Shown in pieces: positions 54,001-63,000 of a DNA stretch of 64,000 bases. The translations under genes and the position numbers were made by a program. The notes below the pieces were generated by a model. That model saw only the letters and a list, made by a program, of their open reading frames with translations. It ran no database searches and was not told the DNA's origin. The DNA lies in contig OX235262.1 of NCBI GenBank assembly GCA_944472135.2, forward strand, positions 83,054,903 through 83,118,902. Reading direction: 5' to 3'. This DNA is from Trichobilharzia regenti (taxonomy: Eukaryota; Platyhelminthes; Trematoda; Strigeidida; Schistosomatidae). Position 1 is the first letter of the stretch, and every line of letters starts with the position of its first letter.

Positions 54001-57000
54001 AATTCGGTTTGGAGTGTCACTGAAGACACCCGTAAGGAACTGCGAGATATTCTTGGAACGCATACTTGAAATTTACCTCGGACAACTATTTATTCAACAC
54101 TTACTTAGATTTCCAGTAAAAGAACTTTCAAAATACACGTTTTTACCTCAACCTCATCTGACTGGTTGATGTGGGTTGGTCAAGCTCTTTACGGCGGTCG
54201 TTCACCTGGGTCGCTGCATATTTCACACTTATTGTAACCATTTACCCTTCGATTGAAATGTATTGATTATCCCAATCGCTGACCTTTGTGACCAGTGAAA
54301 GTAGAAAAGCCTGACTTATTCAGCAACTCCACATCAATCAACTGGTTTCCAGTGGCCCAATCTCGTTTTCTATATTCCATGCTTTCCATGCTTCAGATCA
54401 CTGATTTCCCATCACGTCGTATCATCACTAATTCTCACAAGAGTTGTGAATGCTTTGTGAACGGAACAACCAGACATGTCCTATCTGAGTTGTCCCATAC
54501 GACTGACATACATGTTCAGAAAACAATCATTGAAATACGATACTCGGGAATTCGAGATGAGACCGGTTTCATTGTGGAAGGAGACCTTGACAATCAGTTC
54601 TACTTTCACAGAGTGGTTCACACACAATCGTGTCTGCAAATTTCATCCACCTTGGCTTTTTGGTGGCAGATGGTGTTTCAGCGTATGAAGTACGTTGTAT
54701 TCACACTGAACTTCCCTCACACAAACGACTGCCAACCGCATCAGTTTGAGCTACCCATGGATGCGAAATTGTGTAGGTATTTACATAACAGAGACACTCG
54801 TATAGTGACAGTAAGACAAATATTAAATACAATGACGGAGAAAAGAAGACCTACTTGGTTTTGGAGAGGGTTCATACGTCGCTGGAAAAAAAGATGAGAA
54901 ATTAGTGGAGTGAATATGCGTGACAATTTAATCACGTGGAACAGATCACGTGTAACTTTGTAGTTCCTAGTAGACTTGGAACACTTTCGATGTCTAGACT
55001 TACACCATTGTTCGTTATCAAAGTATAGTAAAGCTTTATTCTTTCAGGGTTTCGGCTTCATTCTGCACATTCCTCACTTCAGAGTTAAAATGTTTCCTTG
55101 TCTTTTCAAACATTCCCTTAGTTACTCACAATAAGCAATATTACACGCCATCGACTAGTCACATGTGACACGAATCGACAAACATATCGTCAGTATCTTT
55201 CTTCGTTTCTTGTTGTCTTCGAATGTATAATTCACGTTTCTTCAGAGTCTGTTTGTCTCTTTCCGGACAGAACACTGTGTTACAACTTTTCAAGTGTAGG
55301 CCATACGATTCTCACGTAGATTTTTCGATTTGAGTTGGCGTATTCGCGAATGACTATCTGAATTTCTTTTCGTGTCTTCATTCCCACTAAATTCTTTCAA
55401 AACTTCCATCTGGATTAACACACTTTTGATCAACGCATGTTTTATAGTGTGATTTTGGGTGAATGTAGTCGATTCCGACACACTGTAGTAGTAAGTACTG
55501 GGATAGCTCTCAATAAAGTTTACAGCGGTATAATTAGTTATTAATCTATGCTTCGAAGTGCATTCGTAAACATTTGACTTACATCTTCTCATCACTCTAC
55601 GGGGAACGAATTTTCTGGTTGTAGGTACTGTAACAAAGTCAAAGAGTTCACAACAACCAGTTATTTATTCAATATGATCAAATAGTTCAAGAGATTTAAA
55701 GCTAAAACCTTAAAGTTCGTCATATTCTGTGAAGTCGTTAAACCTGGATTTGTTGAGATTTATCTGACTGCAATAGTTTATATCACTGAATGCGACTTAG
55801 TGACCTCAGTAGGCTGTTTCCAAATTCCGCATTAACAAAAATGGACTAAATTTCAGAATTCGATAATATATGACAACTTGAAGGTCCTTATTCTTAAAAT
55901 ACAATTATCTCTCGTGAATGCATCTATTCTGAACAACTTTTCTGGAGGTAATTCACACTCAAAAATGAGCAATACACTTGGAGAAATGGAAATGAAATTT
56001 CCAGAGTTGTAATGTATTTCTATATGTGTGGAGAAAGATATAAATCGGAATCACATCTCAGTGTCACTATTATCACCGAAAGAATGTGGTTACTCGAATC
56101 GGAAATACTTTGTAAATGACAATGTGTGTGTGCACGCTTTTTATCTCTGTAACAGTGTTTGTGTTTAGAAGTTAATAAGAAACCATGTAGGTGTGAAACA
56201 CTGCTTCTTACACTATTTCTCTCCCTCACACATGGATTTTAATAATTCGCATTATTCACGGCTGAACTCACTTGGAACAGACCTCCTTGTCGTCCTGGTC
56301 GTAGTAGTAGTTGGCGGCACAGTGGTTGCTGTGAAGAGAAGAAAAACACAGAGCTAGAGGTGTGGTGAAGAACTCACGTGGACTCGTTGATTGGCGAGTG
56401 TGAGTGTGTGTGGGGACAGGTTGAGTGATTTGTGGTGCATGAATTTACCTGGTGCTGTGTCCCGTGATGCTACAGATAGGTAGTCGACCAGGCAAGAGCA
56501 CTGGTAATGTGAAGAAGAGTGGGAGGAATAAGACGGATAATGATGTTTCTTAAGATGGCGTGCTCGGAGAGTGTTTTGAGTGGAAGAGTAGTGTGAATCT
56601 CAATCCAGTCATCAGCAGTTGTGACGGTGATGGCGATGGAAGTGCTCTGCATCAGCACCATGTCTACACTCGGTGAGTTGTAGGAGGAGACTCGGGCAGT
56701 GAGAAGTGTTGATGGAACTTTCGAAATGACGCGAGGATGATTGATAATCGGAGGGCTCTTTCGCATGTGCACGAGGTCATGATGTGTAGCAGATTCCATT
56801 GGTGGTTTAGAATAAACACAGAGGCTGAGAGATATTGAGCAGGTCGTCTTCATGCGTGTTTGAAGTTTATGTTTGATGGAAGTCGTGAGTGTTGACCACT
56901 AATAGGATTCTCACTGAAGTGATGGCCTGATGGAGCAGTGAGTCTCTTCACTCAGTCTGTGAACTTACGCGTGAAATGAGACGGACTATTTATTCTCGTG

Positions 57001-60000
57001 CGTAGTCATATTAGCTTTATTAATTAATAATAAATAATTTTTCCTTCACGTTCCCAGTGGAACATAGGGCTTCAAGCTAGTGCCTTGAAGTTTCTGTAGC
57101 AGTGTTTAATTTTTACAGGATGGGGTTGCTAACCTCATGCCCAACCGTTCCTCTTTACCAGCATTATTTCTGGCTCAGTGAGGTAAAGGAGTGCGCCGGC
57201 CGGGAATCGAACCCCGGACCACACGCATGGTCGGCGAGCGTCCTAACCGCTATACCACCGACGCTTTATTAATAATAACATCTTATTACCTCAAAATGTT
57301 CAACATGAGGGATTTTATTTAACCGTCATCATCAGTTTTTTTGAACGGAATGTCACTTTGAATTACTCAAATATATGAATGCCCGCAGTTGTTGTGAAAT
57401 GGTAACTGGTTTAACGGACACAAAATCAAAATCAAAATGTTGAAGGCGACACATCAAAAATGCAGAAATGAAAGCATTACACTAATGAATAGTCATCACA
57501 CGCATAAAGGCGGCTCCCCGAATTCACAATGTAAACCTATTTGCACGATCTATAATTGCATCCAATGGCTGTCAGCCACAGTTGCATACAAATCTGCACG
57601 ACAGTGAGTCACAGAGACGAAGGAAATCAGGAACAGAGAAGATATTTTCAACTTTTCGGAATCACACGCGAACATCGGGCTTTGTCTTACGAAGTTTCAT
57701 GACGTACCTGAAGGACAGTGTGTTTGAAGAGAGTACGAGCAGCGAGATCGAACAGGTGAACTCACCGTGGTTTCTAAGTACTAAATTAGGACTGCAGAGG
57801 GATGTGTGTGGTGTGGAGAAAAGTTATCCTGTCAAGTAACATCAGTGATGACAATCAAAAACAATGTGGTCTGTTGATACAACACTGTGAGATTGTCGAG
57901 TAGATGTGTTGTGTCATATGCGCCTGTCTGAACGACTGACACAAAGTTATCATTAACCTAGGGAGTTTAGGAGGAAAAGATCCATTAATGTTCTCGTGGT
58001 CTGCACATCGATGTGCACACCCTCTAAAGAGCTTGACGTGATGCACATCGACACAGTAACCATAACTACATGTAGAGATACCTATTCTTCTACTGGCAAT
58101 ATGTCAGTTTCAGTGTATGTTTGAGTGTAAGTGTGTGGAGACCACTGTGAACCGAGGCAGTCTTTCCTCCAACAAACGTTGAGGTTCATGCTTCAAAGTA
58201 GTGAGGCGTGGGACATTCGTATGGTCACTGTTATTTTGGTAGAGTCGCAGCCTCATTTGTGTCATGTCGTTGTGAACCAATATTTATAACTCTATTTCTA
58301 TCCCTTATTCATCGGTTTTGAAAATTCACAAAATTCATGACTGAACTCACTGGGAACAGGCCTCCTTGTTGTCCTGGTCGTAGTAGTGGGCGGCACAGTG
58401 GTGGCTGTCAAGAGAGGAAAAACACATGGTTAGAGGGGTGATGTAGAACTCACGTGGACTCGTTGAGTGGCGAGTGTGCGTGTCTGTGGTGACAGGTAGG
58501 GTGAGTTTGGGCGCCTGAGTTTCCCTGGTGGGAGGAACTGAAAGGATAATGTTGTTTGTTGAGATGACGTGTTCGGACAGTGTTACGAATGGAGGAGTGA
58601 GAATTTCAGTCGAGTCATGAACAGTTATGACAGTGATGACGACGGGAATGCACTGCAGCCACACTACAACTACATGAGTGTTTGAAATTCATGTCTTTGA
58701 AAAGATTATCAGGTTTTCTGTCAGTTTTTTTGCTGGCTATTTTTGCGTGTTTGTATATTGTCTTTTTCATGAATTTCTACCTGAACTTTCCGAAGGATTT
58801 TTTATCTATTCTTCCTAGGTTTATTTTTTAACGTTTGCTTCTGTAGTTTTGCTGACTGTTTTTCATATTTCTTTTTTTTCTTGATAATGCGTTTCCCCTC
58901 TTTCGGCATATGTTTTCTTTGTCGTCTAGGATTTGGCGAACACTCTTAAGTTTTCTTAGGTTTGTTAGAATTGTTCCTTGTCTTATTGATAACGTTTCTG
59001 TGATGGTTGTTTTAGTCCTATAAACTTTTTAAATCTGTTTATTTTAATTAATAGCGACCACGGAATGCATGCGTACCATTAGCGTTACATGCAAACCATC
59101 CGCTGGATTTCAAGCCATACGGTGTATCCTACAGGCAATGACAATTTTGAGTGATTCTTTCCATGTTTAATGGCTACGAAAACGATTTCATCTATATGAT
59201 CTACGATTTACTATCCTTCCATTTATTTATTTTCACTAAAAGTACAGATAATAATGATAGTAAAATGCCCTGGCTGCAATCCTAATCATAAGCCTAATAC
59301 TAATCGTAACCCTAACGTGTTATCGACCCACTGCTCAAGAAGTACTTAAAACCAATGACCAAAATGAAATTGTTACATCACTTCGTGAACAGAGTTCGTA
59401 GTGGAGCTGTAATAACGCCAGGTTCTCTGATACAATGAATGGTATGATTTTAATGTCATCATTCTGTTCACAGTCCACGGTCGCTAATCTTTAGGTTGGC
59501 CTTATTTCCCCCCAACTGCCCTTTAGTTTACCTTCATGCGTATTCTTCATTTTCCATAGATTTCATTGCTTTTCACTTAATGTTTGTTTTGGCATAATGT
59601 TTGCTGACATTTGTGTGTTGGTAATTCTTTTTACCGTTTTCTACAACTGATACATACTTTATGTAGTTTTTTATTTGTTATCACTGAGATGTTTTAAGCT
59701 GAATTTTCTGATTAAATCAAATGTAATACAGTAGAATTTAAAAGATCATGACTCACGTCTCACAGAAGCTCGGGTAGTGGTTGGTTTCTGGGTTGGTTCT
59801 CGAACTAGAACCATCAATTAAAAAAGGAGGGATGATTGTTTAGTGTGAGTGATTTGAAAATAATATAGTCTGATAACTAAGTGATTATTGTTAATTACTT
59901 ATTTTCAAGTAAAGTTTTATATGAGCCTACTTAGATAATTTCTAAAGTTTTTGTAATGTAATTAATTTTTTTCTCTGAATTGTCGAGTGCTTACTTCTGT

Positions 60001-63000
60001 GAATGATTTACCATACAGTTTACACACATAAAAGAGCATTTAATAGAGAGAATCTTTTAAGTATAATACTTCACGTACTTTTTTTAATTTTCCTCCATCG
60101 TATTTCTAAATTTTAGAAAATAAATCAGTAACGGCATATTAGTTGCTACAAAGCTTTTAATTAGTAACAATTATTAGAAATACCGTATAAATTTTCATAC
60201 TCCAAAATAATAACTGAATAACTTATAAATTGAAAAGTATGTCTGTTGAAAATTGAACTAAACTATTGTATTGTAGAGAAGTAATATCAGTCCTATAAAG
60301 CTATTAGCTTTCAGTGTGATCACGGATTAATATCAGTTATGACCAATGGTGGTCCACTAGTATGGGTGTGAGGACAAATACTCACTCATAACTTTTGCTG
60401 GTCTTCATGTTGAAGAAGTTAGAATCGATGGACCATTGGATTCTGTCTAACAGGCTGAGTGATTCACGAGCTTGCCTTATAACCTGAAAAGCCTGCGTCC
60501 AATTCCCGGTTGAGTTATGGGTGCTTAGTAATGCTGAGTCAGTAAGTAGGACAAAAGAGTTGTCCAGTACCGCCTAATTTTCAGCAAATCATTAACTGAC
60601 ACTAATTCGTGATCAAAATCATACAAATCAAGTCACAACAAGAAAAGGCTTGAAAATCTATGAGCGTCATACAGCAAAACGACAGTCGACACTATATGCT
60701 TTTGAATTTGATTCACAGAGAAATACAAAATTTCTTAATATCATTATTTATCATTTGATTCCTTTACATTCCCGGTGGAACATAGGGCTTCAGACTACAG
60801 CTTTGAAGCCTTGGTAGCAGTGATATTTATTATACGTGATGGGGTTTCTAGCCTCGTGTCCAACCTTAACTCTTTGGCAGTTCTATTACTGGCTTGGCCA
60901 GGTAAAGGAGCCTGTCGGTCGCCAATCGAACCCCAAACCAATTGAGTGGTTGGCGAGTAATCTACCTCTGTGCCACCAACGCTTTTTTATATTAATGCAC
61001 ATATATATCAGTACGTAGAGAGTTTAGCAGTGAGATGTCGATTCAATAGCATTCAATGATTGTATTGCCATGAAATATGATCTTCCACTTCTTGGAAGAG
61101 AAGCCCCTTCATTCATTTATCATTGTATAGCAATGATGGTTTGATAGACTTACTTTTAACTATTTTTACGTCCTCTTCACTATCCGCTGTAAACGGAAGA
61201 AAACATGGGTTTTAAATTTTTACATAACCCTACAAATCAGTGTCATAAAAACGTATGAATCTACAATTTTGTCCTATTTTGATTAATCTATTTTTTGAGT
61301 TGTATATTGATATTTCAGCCAGCTGTTATTCGGCAATAAATGCAAACATAAAGAACAACTACCAAGGAGTGCTAACGCACCAATAACCTTGAGGGCACAC
61401 CATTAGATGAATTACATAACCTCTAGTGTATTCTACATCAAAAACCAGTCTAATTACGAGTAAAATTAATATAATAATTATTATTTATTATTACTGTCCC
61501 CTTAAGTTCCTAGTGGAACATAGGGATTCAACTGCACGTCTACACTTGCTTCTGTCTTCCTTTTGCTGTACTTTTCACTCGCAACCATGTTAGTCCATAC
61601 TGTTTCAACTCCTCTTCACACGATCTCCTCCATTTCACCCTTGCACTGACGTCCCACTCGCCGCTTCGCTTTCGGCCTGGTTCTACTCGATCAATGGCCT
61701 GACGCGCTTACGATGTCACCCAGCGACCTCTTCAGTGAGTGCCGAATCCACCTCCACTTTCTCTTGCATATTCGTTGGTTGGCGACTGGTTCTTGTTTTG
61801 TTTCTTCCCAGCCATAGTTTCTTCTCATTGGTGATTCTTGCTGGCCCGGCCATTTGATCTTCAGTTTAGACCCAGCGAAGACAGTTGTTGATAATGGTCT
61901 GCAATGGGCTGTTGGAAATAATCTTTGTGACCCGCTCGCCAAGTTTCTCATCCGTATAGAAGAGCTGACTGACTTGACGCTGTTTGTATTGAAAATTCAA
62001 CCGAATTTTGTTGATGATTCTGGCTGAGTGACGAAGGTTTCCAGATTGGTTTCAGGTTGATGAATGTGTTTCTCGCCTGCCTTATCGATTCTCGCTCGAT
62101 TTGACATCCTCGTCCGTTCCAACTTCCTGTAGTTGAGACAATGCTGCCTAGATAAGTGAATGAAGTATGCTCTTTCAAATACCTCCCGCTGATGGTGACT
62201 GGTGCTGGATGTTATTGTTGTTGTTGTTGGTTGGTTATTTCCATAACCTCCGTCTTGTCTATGTTCACCTGGAGTCCTGTCTTCGCCGGCTGCTTCTTCG
62301 ACCAGTTTGTTGGTTTTCGCTTGTAAGTCTTCGATTGTGTGTGACATCAAACATAAATCATCCGCGAAATCCAGGTCTTCTAGGTTCTTCACGTTGGTCC
62401 AGCGTATTCCTGTCTTCTCGTTTCCCACTTTCTGACGCATAATCCAGTCCATTACAGTTAGGAATATCATTGGTGATAAGAAGCACCCTTGTCTGACTCC
62501 TGTGCTTACTCCAAACGCCTCGCTGAGTATTCCGTTGTGGATCACTTGACATATGCCGTTGTCGTACAGCATAATAATAATAATGAAACACATTAAAGAT
62601 GACATTTTACCCCGGCCTAAGTGAATACATCCGAGTTACAATGTTAAATGTTAGTACTCATGTTTTATAGGTTTTAAAACTGTCAAATCCATATATTTAT
62701 CTATCTGTATATAAACAACAATGCAAACAATTAAAAAAAAGCCTAACCCTAAGCCTAATAATTACCTAGACCTTAATCCTAATTCTAATCACAACTCTAA
62801 TCCCAAAGCCCTGTCGACCCATTGTCCAAATAGTACTTTAAAACGCGATCATGATGAAATTCGCACCTCAGTTCGTGCACACATTTCATACTGGCGCTGT
62901 AATGACGACAGGTTTTGTAACCCAGTGAGTAAAATATGTTCAAGGCCATTAGTGCATACGCACTCCATGGTGGCTAATCTTTAGGTTGACCAGAATTATA

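Larger units (their letters stand above)
41035..55820. repeat. 5.6-kb tandem duplication, two full units and a partial third
   Basis: Unit starts are near 41040, 46670 and 52310 (offsets 5630 and 5641). The third copy stops near 55820, where the sequence diverges after gacctcagtaggctgtt. Units 2 and 3 are nearly identical and unit 1 is more diverged. Each unit carries 54-, (decayed 48)-, 27- and 45-nt exons, and units 1 and 2 also carry a second 54-nt exon. Diverged relatives of the unit flank it at 40.4-41.0 kb and 57.5-58.4 kb, and more distantly at 36.9-38.6 kb. Confidence 0.95.

Noticed and set aside
56380..56390. Conserved actcacgtggact donor-like site near each Thr-rich exon (also 58447, 51275, 45652)
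   Set aside because: The only acceptor nearby would leave a 5-nt exon, and in the units at 41862, 47492 and 53133 the GT is changed.
56965..56981. 17-nt minus-strand segment ending in gtaagt
   Set aside because: Not a multiple of three, and the donor is not present in the related sequence near 46240.
57194..57265. Functional tRNA gene
   Set aside because: The acceptor stem and B-box look good, but the anticodon arm does not fold with a 7-nt loop and the sequence continues into a SINE body and LINE-like tail.
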